A stretch of DNA of 47,563 nucleotides from Chitinophagales bacterium (GTDB taxonomy: Bacteria > Bacteroidota > Bacteroidia > Chitinophagales > JADIYW01), in assembly GCA_023957215.1 (NCBI GenBank), contig JAMLHH010000022.1, positions 1 through 47,563 on the forward strand, written 5' to 3'. The notes under the pieces were generated by a model. The model was not told the DNA's origin, made no database searches, and was given only the letters and a program-made list of their open reading frames with translations. Numbering within the stretch: position 1 is the stretch's first letter; each line of letters starts with the position of its first letter. The translations under genes were made by a program, and so were the position numbers. Of this stretch, positions 1 to 7,801 are shown piece after piece.

Positions 1-346
1 AAAACAAGGCTTTGAAATTATTTTATCAAAAATTGTCATGTAGTGAAAATAACTTCTTATAAATAAATATTTATTTATCGAATGAAAACTATAACTCAGA
101 GAGATGTGTATCTGTAAAAAAGACTGATTTTGTTTGGGATATTATACACTTTTGGGGGAGGATATCTTTTTGAGGTTTTCCCTACTCGGTTTTCAGGGCT
201 TCATTTTTCATTTATTTTCGGCTCTTGTTCGCTTTTTTCGGTCTTTTTATCGCTTTGGCAGAGCCACACCATTTTCTCCGCCCCTTTTTTTGCTGCGAAG
301 CAAGGAGAGAATGAAAAAGAAAAGATCCGAAAGTCGGGGCTTAGGT
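1..346. other. Gene-free left edge with a leader-like repeat
   Basis: I see no convincing gene here. Two open frames on the plus strand near 130-435 have implausible, phenylalanine-rich translations and run antisense into the real minus-strand gene that ends at 347. Bases 48-107 match the leader of the RHS gene at 2134-2192 (described separately). Bases 110-340 are purine-rich on the minus strand and look more G+C-rich than the flanks, but carry no motif I can name. Confidence 0.6.
48..107. repeat. Imperfect direct repeat, copy A (RHS-type leader)
   Basis: This block aligns with 2134-2192 in the same orientation. There is an 11-base identical core (AAATAAATATT at 61-71 and 2147-2157), shared AATAAC to its left and shared CTCAG to its right. 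By eye about three quarters of positions agree. Copy B lies just upstream of the RHS-type gene that starts at 2103. Copy A lies beyond the end of the following small gene, where the leader of another minus-strand gene would fall. The AT-richness inflates similarity, so the length of the repeat is uncertain. Confidence 0.55.
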
Positions 347-682
347 TTATTTCATTTCCCTATATCCTTTTCCCCATTGTTTGGTGTCTGAATAGTAGAA
401 TTTATGTTCTTCTGCTGAAATTGGAAATGAAATAGTATAGTGTGAACTATCTCTCTTGTAATAATACAGCACATTAAAACCGTCTTTTTCGGGAATACCA
501 ATTTCTTCTAATGAATTTGGTAATCTTTTGTTTTCGGCTTTGAATAATTCTACCTTTTTTACAAGAATGTTTCCTTCTTCCATTAGTTTGTTCTCTCTTG
601 CTGTTCTAAAATAGAAAAACCAAAAAGCAAATAAAAATAACAGAACACCCAAAAACCATAATATGTATTTATACTTTTTCAT
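347..682 (-). CDS. Small membrane-anchored protein, candidate partner of the RHS-type toxin
   Basis: This 111-residue protein has a single N-terminal membrane segment (about residues 7-25, very Phe/Leu-rich) and a roughly 85-residue soluble part with helix-then-sheet character. The stretch around residues 40-60 (ILVKKVELFKAENKRLPNSL) resembles the helix and 'P-x-SL-x-E' turn of pseudopilin-like proteins, but this is only a resemblance. It starts 5 bases after the stop of the upstream RHS-type gene, so the two are almost certainly co-transcribed. In polymorphic toxin loci the gene in this position is usually the immunity protein, and a membrane-anchored immunity protein would suit a toxin acting at or outside the inner membrane. 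I do not recognise a named family. Existence of the gene is well supported; the immunity role is inference. Confidence 0.75.
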   Translation of the reverse strand: MKKYKYILWFLGVLLFLFAFWFFYFRTARENKLMEEGNILVKKVELFKAENKRLPNSLEEIGIPEKDGFNVLYYYKRDSSHYTISFPISAEEHKFYYSDTKQWGKGYREMK

Positions 683-687
683 AGCTC

Positions 688-2103
688 TTATGGGCTGTCT
701 TTAGTATAAACAGGCTTTGTTGTATGATTGGTTCTTGACGGCTTTTTGTCAGGTTCAACATTGGGTAAAGAATTATAGTTTGGTGCATTTTTAGGGTCTG
801 TTGCTCCCAAATTGTTTAGATAATTTTGCAACTGCTCCCCAAAAGTTAATTTACTATTAGGGTCAAAATAATTTGCCCCGAAATCAGCCCCAAAATAATC
901 ACTTGGCAAATCTTCATAACTATATGCAGAATGTTTTGCAAATGTCCTATCACTCATTTCTTGATGATAACCTTCCTGTATCGCTTCCCCAACAGGATCT
1001 TTTTTAGAAGCGTGCCATACAGGCGTAGGTATGTAATGTGATCCTGCTTTTTTATTTGTTTCTATTCGCTTTAATGCCTCCTCCTTTTTAACTTTTACAT
1101 CATATGCTCTACCTGCATAAAACATAAAGTGAGCCATATCTATCCAACCGCCCTTTTCAGTATATATATACTTATCGCTAAAAGTATTAATCCGTTGAGT
1201 ATTTACAGGCATAGGTCTGCCATTTTTGATATGAAATTCAGTTTTACCCAATCCTAACATTGCTGTATGTGCAGATAATCCTGTTTTCAGACCTAACTTT
1301 GTCCCTGTTGTATTGATAGTGTTTACAAATCCTGTTGCTGTTCCCGCTTGTGGTTTTATTGGCTCTCTGCCGTCAGGGTCATTAAAATAAATAGGACTGT
1401 TGTTAAACACCGCATAGCCCGAAATATATTCTTGCTCTATTGGGTCTAAATTCCAACGCCTTCCCGTTCTTGGATCATATCCATAATCCCCAAAAGACAA
1501 GTGATTTCCACTTCCTTTTATTTCGTCATTCTTTTCGTGTCCCCCGAACCCGAACCTATACCCCTCTCGCTCCGCATACTGCGCTCTATTCGGAGAAGTT
1601 TTCTGCTCCTCCCGACTTTCATACACCGTAAAGTCATCTATGAAATAATAGTTCCCTGATATTCTCGACTCCCCTATAATAACAATCGCCATCGATGACT
1701 CTCCTGCTAGAAAACGTAGCGAAAGATTATTCGAAATACCCAAACTATCTGCTATCCGATAGCCACTCGGGTCTAAAATTCCCATAGCAAACAAACTACC
1801 CGGTATCACCAATACCTGAACACGACGAAGTGGATTTGCACCCTCATAAAAACGAAAATTAAGCTCATAGTTCTTGTTGCGCAAAAGACCGGTCAAGTCT
1901 CTGCTCACAGCACCTATGTAGCTCACCACACCTGGCTCTCCGAAAGGATTCTCCACCATGTCCACTCGCATCCTCCCATACACCGTATCATGAGAGATGA
2001 TGCCCGCCACTACGCTATCTAATGTACCGTTCTGCTCTGCTGACCATGCATGAAATGCATACAACTGTAGCAACAACAATACGACAGAACGAAAAAGTAG
2101 CAT
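688..2103 (-). CDS. Short secreted RHS-core protein with toxin-like C-terminal domain
   Basis: The 471-residue protein starts with a signal peptide (LLLLQLYAFHAWSA, cleavage near residue 22). A beta-rich region to about residue 165 ends in 'YYFIDDFTVYE', as in galactose-binding-like folds. The RHS repeat-associated core sits at about residues 180-245 (YRFGFGGHEKNDE, then DYGYDPRTGRRWNLDP, then NNSPIYFNDPDGREP). After the core, about 225 residues differ in character and should be the C-terminal effector module. They contain 'GGWIDMAHFMFYAGRAYD' and 'SYEDLPSDYFGADFGANYFD'; I cannot assign a fold or activity. Full-length RHS proteins carry many YD repeats before the core and none are visible here, so this is a minimal or orphan module. 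The small gene 5 bases downstream is a candidate immunity partner. The 5' half looks more G+C-rich than the 3' half, fitting modular exchange of the C-terminus. Confidence 0.85.
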   Translation of the reverse strand: MLLFRSVVLLLLQLYAFHAWSAEQNGTLDSVVAGIISHDTVYGRMRVDMVENPFGEPGVVSYIGAVSRDLTGLLRNKNYELNFRFYEGANPLRRVQVLVIPGSLFAMGILDPSGYRIADSLGISNNLSLRFLAGESSMAIVIIGESRISGNYYFIDDFTVYESREEQKTSPNRAQYAEREGYRFGFGGHEKNDEIKGSGNHLSFGDYGYDPRTGRRWNLDPIEQEYISGYAVFNNSPIYFNDPDGREPIKPQAGTATGFVNTINTTGTKLGLKTGLSAHTAMLGLGKTEFHIKNGRPMPVNTQRINTFSDKYIYTEKGGWIDMAHFMFYAGRAYDVKVKKEEALKRIETNKKAGSHYIPTPVWHASKKDPVGEAIQEGYHQEMSDRTFAKHSAYSYEDLPSDYFGADFGANYFDPNSKLTFGEQLQNYLNNLGATDPKNAPNYNSLPNVEPDKKPSRTNHTTKPVYTKDSP

Positions 2104-2133
2104 CTTTTCAAAAAAATTGAGATATATAAATAT

Positions 2134-2192
2134 AATAACTTTTTGTAAATAAATATTCGTTTACTCAAATAAAAATCTTAGCTCAGGGGTGT
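2134..2192. repeat. Imperfect direct repeat, copy B (leader of the RHS-type gene)
   Basis: This is the counterpart of 48-107. It lies immediately upstream of the RHS-type gene (start 2103, minus strand). The similarity continues weakly toward the start codon: on the minus strand both copies run from GTTATT through an AT-rich stretch to CAATTTTT. It probably contains the promoter and 5' untranslated region, although no clear TAnnTTTG box was found. Confidence 0.5.
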
Positions 2193-2234
2193 TTCAGTTT
2201 ATTTTTATTATCTGCTAATTGCGATTGAGACACA

Positions 2235-3350
2235 TTACTTTATTTTATTCAATTCTTGCCAATGCACTTGATTTAGATTCTTATCAGCATTAGGATCATA
2301 ATCTTGATAAGGAACTGCTAAATAATCACCGTCATTATTCATCCAATACCTATTATAGCCATACTCTACTTTATATTTTTGACCGGTCTCGTCACTTTGT
2401 ACATTTTGTCTTTCATAGATATAATCTAAGAAGCGATCCTGTTCCCTGTCCATTCTTTCATTGTTAGACTTATAATTAGACATGATAGCATTATTGATAG
2501 CTTCATTTTTGTTAATTTGATTTCTTTGCCAAGATTCAAAAGCCCTTTGATTATCATTCATCTTTTGTCTGAAAGCATCCCAGCTTTGCCCTATTCTTCT
2601 CGCTTCAGCTTCATTATAAGCGATAATGGGCTCCATATTATAATGAATGTTTTCTAATGCAAATAAATATTGCTTTTTTGATTTTTCAAATACACTTTTA
2701 TCAGACTGTAAAAGAGAATAAGTGTAGTACCAGTTTTGCATATCGTTAATTTGACCTACGGTTAGGTTTATTAATACAAAAGCCGGATCTCCATTGGGCT
2801 TTTTGAAATCCAAACCATAAGATTTTTCCACCGAAGCTTTTGGTCCTACACGATATAATTGTTCGGCATACCATTCATTAGGTTTGGCGACTTTAGGAAG
2901 CTCTTCATATCCGACGTAAGTAAGATTTTGCTGTCTAAAAAAAGGAACGATATCTTGTTGTATCAATTGTTCGATACCCGGAAAAGAACGTTGGGGAGTC
3001 TGGGTGTAAGGATTGAGACCATTTTGACCGTTAGCAGAAAAAAAGCTTTTTGCTTTGTAATCAATAATTTTCAAATCTCCCGGACCTGTGAGGACGCCAT
3101 TTTTTGCATCTACCTTCCACGAAGCGGGAATAGGAGTACTTGCGACGAGTTCGCCGTTTTTATCTTTTATCTCATAATTGACTAACTCCTTCCAATAGTT
3201 TTTAGAAGATTTATCATCTTGTAGCGTATTGGTATTTGTAGCATTAGTTTTCTGTTGAGAATCAGCACCCGCATTTTGAGCATTACTATTGTCCATCGTA
3301 CAAGCCGAAACAAATAGAAGAGTCCATATAAAAATACAAGCAGTTTTCAT
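2235..3350 (-). CDS. Lipoprotein of unknown function
   Basis: The protein has about 371 residues from the preferred start at 3350; an in-frame ATG three codons earlier at 3359 is equally open. The N-terminus is a type II signal peptide with lipobox FVSAC (Cys17), followed by an Asn/Gln/Thr-rich linker, so it should be a lipid-anchored envelope protein. The N-terminal half (about 60-240) is mixed alpha/beta. It is followed by a helical, Asn/Gln/Arg-rich segment (about 250-310) and a compact C-terminal motif with 'GQKYKVEYGYNRYW' and 'DYDPNADKNLN'. A similar C-terminal motif occurs, to my recollection, in other uncharacterised Bacteroidota proteins, but I know no function. It stands alone: the upstream gene is divergent, and the RHS gene downstream has its own leader. 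Confidence 0.8.
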   Translation of the reverse strand: MKTACIFIWTLLFVSACTMDNSNAQNAGADSQQKTNATNTNTLQDDKSSKNYWKELVNYEIKDKNGELVASTPIPASWKVDAKNGVLTGPGDLKIIDYKAKSFFSANGQNGLNPYTQTPQRSFPGIEQLIQQDIVPFFRQQNLTYVGYEELPKVAKPNEWYAEQLYRVGPKASVEKSYGLDFKKPNGDPAFVLINLTVGQINDMQNWYYTYSLLQSDKSVFEKSKKQYLFALENIHYNMEPIIAYNEAEARRIGQSWDAFRQKMNDNQRAFESWQRNQINKNEAINNAIMSNYKSNNERMDREQDRFLDYIYERQNVQSDETGQKYKVEYGYNRYWMNNDGDYLAVPYQDYDPNADKNLNQVHWQELNKIK

Positions 3351-3522
3351 ACAAAACATTTAGATTCTATATCGTAAAAACCATAAAAGGTCATCAGGAA
3401 AAATGATGAAATAAGTTTAAAATGGATTTGTTACTACTTTTTTTACTACGGGAAGAAGATTTGTAAAAACTATTTGATGACTTTTTTAAAATTTTTCGAT
3501 ATCAGGAATAAAGAACTTAACC

Positions 3523-5118
3523 ATGAAAAAGTCATTATTTTTTTTGAGCGTTTTTACCCTTCTAATCATAGCATGTAAAAAAGATAAAAACAATTCCGAT
3601 GATAGGTCGGTACTACAAGGTTCTGTTAGTGTACAGATTATTCTTCCAAAAGGCAGTCCGATAGATATTTCTAAAACTCAAATTTTTACCTTAGGAAAAT
3701 CTTATAAAGTAGATTCCAAAGGTAAAGCAAACATAGATTTTTATGGAAATGGGGGTCAATTGGCCTCTTTATTTAATGAATCCGGTCAATTACTATTAGA
3801 AAGTTATATCACCACTGTCAGTAAGGAGATTTCAATCAAGACCACATCTCAAGCTTTACTATTTCAATCAATGCAGATGATTTTTTTACCTGACTCTGCA
3901 AAATTTCCTTTCCTATTAAAAACTACCGACTATCCACCTTTAACAGAATATTATTCACAAATGGAGAAAGCATTTATCGCCGATCCTTTGATACTTGAAA
4001 ATAAAAACTTTAAGAGTATTTTAAGTCAGGCAATCACTCAAGTCAAGCAAAAAAATGTCAATGATATTTATGGGAGATTTATGGATGTTATCACTAATGA
4101 AGAAAAAAGTAAAATAGAGATAAATGAAATCGATGATGAGAATGTAAACATCATAAATCATTATTACAGACGGGCTTGGGCATACATTTATAAAACAGAA
4201 TATGTGAAAAAAGAAAATCATGAGGTAGTCACTATTTGGGATAAAATACCAAAAGAAGCGGAAGCCAGAAAGGATACAAAAGTGGAGAAAGTAAAATTCG
4301 TAGGAAAGAAAATCGATCAAATGGGCGTAGTCAGTGGCGATATAAAAGCCACCACCGGACCGGTTAATCTTCCAATATTAGATGACGAAGCTGAAGTTAC
4401 TTATAAAATCAGGGTGATAGGTCCGGGCAAAGAAGTAGGCGGAGGAGAATTAAGCGGTCTGACGCAGACAGAAGATATGAAGCTTTTGGGTACGCTGTAC
4501 CAAGAATATTTTGCTTATGATATTTTAGCTCCTATGCTATTGGAAAATTTGGGTTATCGATCTCTATTACCTGAGTTGGATGAAGATAATTTAAGTTCAT
4601 ATTTTAACAAAGTAAATAGTTTGACACTTTCTAATGGAGACATTATTACGAATGTAAGAGAAGGAAAGGTTAGAGATGCCATTCAATTATTTTCTCAGGT
4701 AATGGATCAAAACAAAGTCAGTGTTTATGATATATATGAAGAGCTAATCAATGGATTTAGAGCCACCTATAAAAATATTTACAACACTTCGCAAGAAGAT
4801 AAAAATGAAAATTTTGATAAAGCCAAAAAGGTTTATAATCTATTAGCTTATTTGAGTTTTGAGAATGCTGAGGCGGAAGATTTTATTATAGCATCACACA
4901 AATATTTTAATGAATTAGAAGAATTTGAAGTAAAAGTTTCTAATAATGAAGTGAGACTCTCTCCCAAAGAGGGTGTTACCTCTACTTTTACTGACTATCT
5001 ATTAGTGGCAAGTGTAAATGTCGATACCTCCGGTGGCAATACCATCAAATATAAATGGACCACTACCGGAAAATATGGCGTGTTGAAAGAGGTAGGAGCA
5101 AGTAGCCAAGGTACTTGA
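3523..5118 (+). CDS. Large Ig-like lipoprotein, N-terminal part (frameshifted gene)
   Basis: These 531 residues start with a lipoprotein signal (lipobox LIIAC followed by KKDKNN, typical of Bacteroidota surface lipoproteins). The body is alpha/beta with no motif I recognise. From about residue 490 an Ig-like beta-sandwich begins (DYLLVASVNVDTSGGNTIKY, then KWTTTGKYGVLKEVG). The frame stops in the middle of this domain at 5116-5118, while the next forward frame is open from 5096 and continues the same kind of domain to 5989. The natural product was therefore probably one protein of about 820 residues, broken by an extra base (or loss of two) between 5096 and 5115. This could be a real mutation, a programmed shift or an assembly error. 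Its function is unknown; surface exposure is inferred from the lipobox. Confidence 0.8.
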   Translation: MKKSLFFLSVFTLLIIACKKDKNNSDDRSVLQGSVSVQIILPKGSPIDISKTQIFTLGKSYKVDSKGKANIDFYGNGGQLASLFNESGQLLLESYITTVSKEISIKTTSQALLFQSMQMIFLPDSAKFPFLLKTTDYPPLTEYYSQMEKAFIADPLILENKNFKSILSQAITQVKQKNVNDIYGRFMDVITNEEKSKIEINEIDDENVNIINHYYRRAWAYIYKTEYVKKENHEVVTIWDKIPKEAEARKDTKVEKVKFVGKKIDQMGVVSGDIKATTGPVNLPILDDEAEVTYKIRVIGPGKEVGGGELSGLTQTEDMKLLGTLYQEYFAYDILAPMLLENLGYRSLLPELDEDNLSSYFNKVNSLTLSNGDIITNVREGKVRDAIQLFSQVMDQNKVSVYDIYEELINGFRATYKNIYNTSQEDKNENFDKAKKVYNLLAYLSFENAEAEDFIIASHKYFNELEEFEVKVSNNEVRLSPKEGVTSTFTDYLLVASVNVDTSGGNTIKYKWTTTGKYGVLKEVGASSQGT

Positions 5119-5287
5119 AGTCGTCAATAACGGCAAAGTCAACTATTATGCAAATGTATCCGGACTACCTTGGGATAGTGATAATATAGAGGAAGTAGAA
5201 GTCACTGTCTATAAAGTAGTAAATGGAAAAGATATTGAATTAGGAAAAGGAAAGGCAAGTATCAATGTAAAACCCAATAGGTACGTC

Positions 5288-5989
5288 ATGCAGCCAAGAG
5301 ATGCCGAAATAGATATGGCTCACGGTGATTCGAGAAGTGTAAGACTCTATCTATTAAAGTCTGATGGGACTAACAATATTTATCCCGGTGGGGCTTTAGA
5401 TTATAAAGTAGTCTGGGAGACTGAAGGTATTTATGGTCAATTTGAAAATAATTCCAACAATTTTACTACTCAAAACAACTCTGTTGTTTACACTGCATAC
5501 GATGACGAAAATGTAACTGACGGCTCTACCGAAAACATTACCGCAAAAATTTATATGAAGGCCAAATCAAGCAGTAGTTGGATATTGTTGGATAATGTAA
5601 GCGGACAAGTAAGGCTCAGCAATGACAGCAAGCGGATGATTATATACAGATCTTCTGTCGGAATACATAAAGATTTAGATAACTGGTGTTATGCAGGATG
5701 TGTCATGGTCATTCCTAAGATAAAAGATGCAATTAGATACCAAGTATATTCGAGTGCTACCGGAGGAGATGGTGTCTCTTGGGTTGTCACGGGATCAGAA
5801 CCCGGTCTTGTAGCCGGCGCTCCCGGTATCAAAGAAGAGGATGTACCGGCCGGCTCTTATTTATATGGCGACTACTATTCTTTTACATGGGGAGGTCCAT
5901 TAGACCCCAATGTACCACACAGCGGCGATCACAACACTCCACCACCTTGTGGGGACACTTACAAGATTGTAATCACCTTAAAGCAATAA
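5288..5989 (+). CDS. Large Ig-like lipoprotein, C-terminal part (frameshifted gene)
   Basis: These 233 residues run from the first ATG, but the frame is open from 5096 and the upstream translation (VLEVVNNGKVNYYANVSG and onward) clearly belongs to the same protein as the preceding fragment. It contains a second Ig-like unit. 'YKVVWETEGIYGQFENN' parallels 'IKYKWTTTGKYGVLKEVG' of the first fragment, followed by 'VVYTAYDDENVTDGS'. The C-terminal 90 residues contain paired cysteines (WCYAGC, PPCGDTY) and glycine/proline-rich loops. There is no signal peptide at 5288 and no type IX sorting tail. As an independent gene it would lack an export signal, which argues for a frameshifted single gene. The following T9SS gene starts about 30 bases downstream and may share its transcript. 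Confidence 0.75.
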   Translation: MQPRDAEIDMAHGDSRSVRLYLLKSDGTNNIYPGGALDYKVVWETEGIYGQFENNSNNFTTQNNSVVYTAYDDENVTDGSTENITAKIYMKAKSSSSWILLDNVSGQVRLSNDSKRMIIYRSSVGIHKDLDNWCYAGCVMVIPKIKDAIRYQVYSSATGGDGVSWVVTGSEPGLVAGAPGIKEEDVPAGSYLYGDYYSFTWGGPLDPNVPHSGDHNTPPPCGDTYKIVITLKQ

Positions 5990-6020
5990 CTAAATCTATC
6001 AAACAATTAAATATTAAGTG

Positions 6021-7787
6021 ATGAAAAGGATAATAATAGCGTCGATAGTTTGTTTGTACTTTACGGCACAAGCGCAAAATCTCCAATGGGCATTTACGAC
6101 CGGTCCTGTGCCTACCGGCTTAGTCAATAAGATACAGGCTTTTACCGTTACCAATGATGCCTCGGAGAATGTATTGATTGGAGGCTGTTTCAGAGGATTA
6201 GTAGATTTTGCACCCGGTGCTGACTCAGTAGGCATATACCCTGCCGGACAATATTCTACTGCATATATACTGAAATTGACTCCATCGGGAAAATACATAG
6301 ATATGAAAATGTATGGACTTTCGGGAAACAGCTCCTCTATTACCTCTGCATTGAAATATGATCAGGCAGGCAATTTATATATTTCAGGATTTTTTGCCGG
6401 ACAAAATCTTGATTTTGACCCGGATTCCAATTCCACACATTTTGTATCCGCAACCGGTAGTGGGAATAATGCATTTTTGATGAAATGGGATAAAGATGAC
6501 CATTTTGTTTGGGTAAAGACTTGGCGTTATGGTGCAGATGCCGGAGGTAGAAATGGCACTCTTGAGGAAGGTCCCCGCATGAGTTTAGACAATACAGGTC
6601 ATATCTATATGGCAGGTCATTTTACCGGCGAAATAGATCTTAATCCTGACATAGAAACATATATAATCAATGCCACACAAACGGATGGGTATATTAGTAA
6701 ATTTGATACCGATGGAAATTATCTTTGGGGAAGACAGATTCAGTCTGCACCATCAAGCAATGTAACCAATAACTACGTGTTAGTACGCTCCGTGTCAGCA
6801 AATGACGATTACGTTTATGTATCAGGATTGTTTTTTGGCAAAGTAGATTTTAATCCTGATAGTACTAAAGAGAATTTTCTCAGATCCACTTCCCGGACAG
6901 GATTTATACTGAAATTAGATGCCAATGGAAATTTTGTCTCCGTCAAAAAATTAGGAATGGAAAATGGTCACTATCTCATTAACAACAATTCAATTAATGC
7001 TGTGCTGACAGACAATTCGGACAATGTCTATTTTAGTGGGGAGTTTTCTGACAGTCTAAATTTTGAAGGACAAAAATTAATATCGAAAGGAGGTACAGAT
7101 ATTGTGATAGGAAAGCTCAATAAGAATGGAGATTTAGAGTGGATAAAAACCGCCGGCACTTCTTATGGTCCGGAATATGGTTATCGCTTGGTTTTTGACG
7201 AATCAAATAATCTAATTGCCAGCGGAGTTTTTCACGGCACCGTATTTTGGGGCAATCATTCCATAACTTCAAATGGGGATTTAGATATTTTCATTACAAA
7301 AATCGATAAGAACGGGAATATTAAATGGTTGAAAAATATCGGTGGTCCGGATCGTTATGAGTTGATTTTGGGAATGTCGGCAAAAGGGAATAATCTCTAT
7401 TCTGTAGGTAGAATGATTCGGAGTGTTAATTTTGATCCCAATGGATATTATTATTTAACGGCCGGTAGTGACAATACTTATTTCCCTTGGATTTTCATAC
7501 AGAAAATGAGTACAGATCTTGCATCTTCATTTCGGGATGGGAATAAGTTAGAAAATGTATTTTTTTATCCTAATCCTGTACAAGATCAATTTACTGTGGA
7601 TATTACAAAAACCGATATTCATCAAGCCACCATTTCAATTTATAATATTCAGGGTCAAAAGGTGATTGAAGAATTGGCAAAACAAAGTATTACCCACCTC
7701 AATACAGCTACTTTATCACCGGGCATCTACTTGGTCAAAGTTCAAGCGGGAGAGCGTTTCGCTATTCATAAAATGATAGTAAAGTAA
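6021..7787 (+). CDS. Beta-propeller-like surface protein with T9SS type A sorting domain
   Basis: The protein has 588 residues from ATG 6021; an overlapping GTG at 6018 only adds one residue. The signal peptide is 'RIIIASIVCLYFTAQAQ'. The body repeats a unit of the form 'GN-x-Y-x-SG-x-F-x-G-x-x-DF-x-P', seen at DFAPGAD, DFDPDSNS, DLNPDIET, DFNPDSTK and NFDPNGYY, alternating with 'KxDxxGNxxWxK'. This is the SBBP/beta-propeller repeat pattern. The last ~75 residues form a type A sorting domain: 'FFYPNPVQDQFTVDI', 'ISIYNIQGQKV', 'LSPGIYLVKVQAG'. The protein is therefore expected to cross the outer membrane by the type IX system and be released or attached to the cell surface. The ligand is unknown. 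It converges on the CHAT gene with a 14-base gap. Confidence 0.9.
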   Translation: MKRIIIASIVCLYFTAQAQNLQWAFTTGPVPTGLVNKIQAFTVTNDASENVLIGGCFRGLVDFAPGADSVGIYPAGQYSTAYILKLTPSGKYIDMKMYGLSGNSSSITSALKYDQAGNLYISGFFAGQNLDFDPDSNSTHFVSATGSGNNAFLMKWDKDDHFVWVKTWRYGADAGGRNGTLEEGPRMSLDNTGHIYMAGHFTGEIDLNPDIETYIINATQTDGYISKFDTDGNYLWGRQIQSAPSSNVTNNYVLVRSVSANDDYVYVSGLFFGKVDFNPDSTKENFLRSTSRTGFILKLDANGNFVSVKKLGMENGHYLINNNSINAVLTDNSDNVYFSGEFSDSLNFEGQKLISKGGTDIVIGKLNKNGDLEWIKTAGTSYGPEYGYRLVFDESNNLIASGVFHGTVFWGNHSITSNGDLDIFITKIDKNGNIKWLKNIGGPDRYELILGMSAKGNNLYSVGRMIRSVNFDPNGYYYLTAGSDNTYFPWIFIQKMSTDLASSFRDGNKLENVFFYPNPVQDQFTVDITKTDIHQATISIYNIQGQKVIEELAKQSITHLNTATLSPGIYLVKVQAGERFAIHKMIVK

Positions 7788-7801
7788 AAAGTTGCAACCT
7801 G

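Noticed and set aside
61..80. AT palindrome AAATAAATATTTATTT as an attachment site
   Set aside because: Only copy A has the full palindrome and there is no integrase or tRNA nearby; a duplicated leader explains it better.
130..435. Open frames of 101 and 85 codons on the plus strand
   Set aside because: Implausible composition, no motif, and antisense overlap with the real gene ending at 347.
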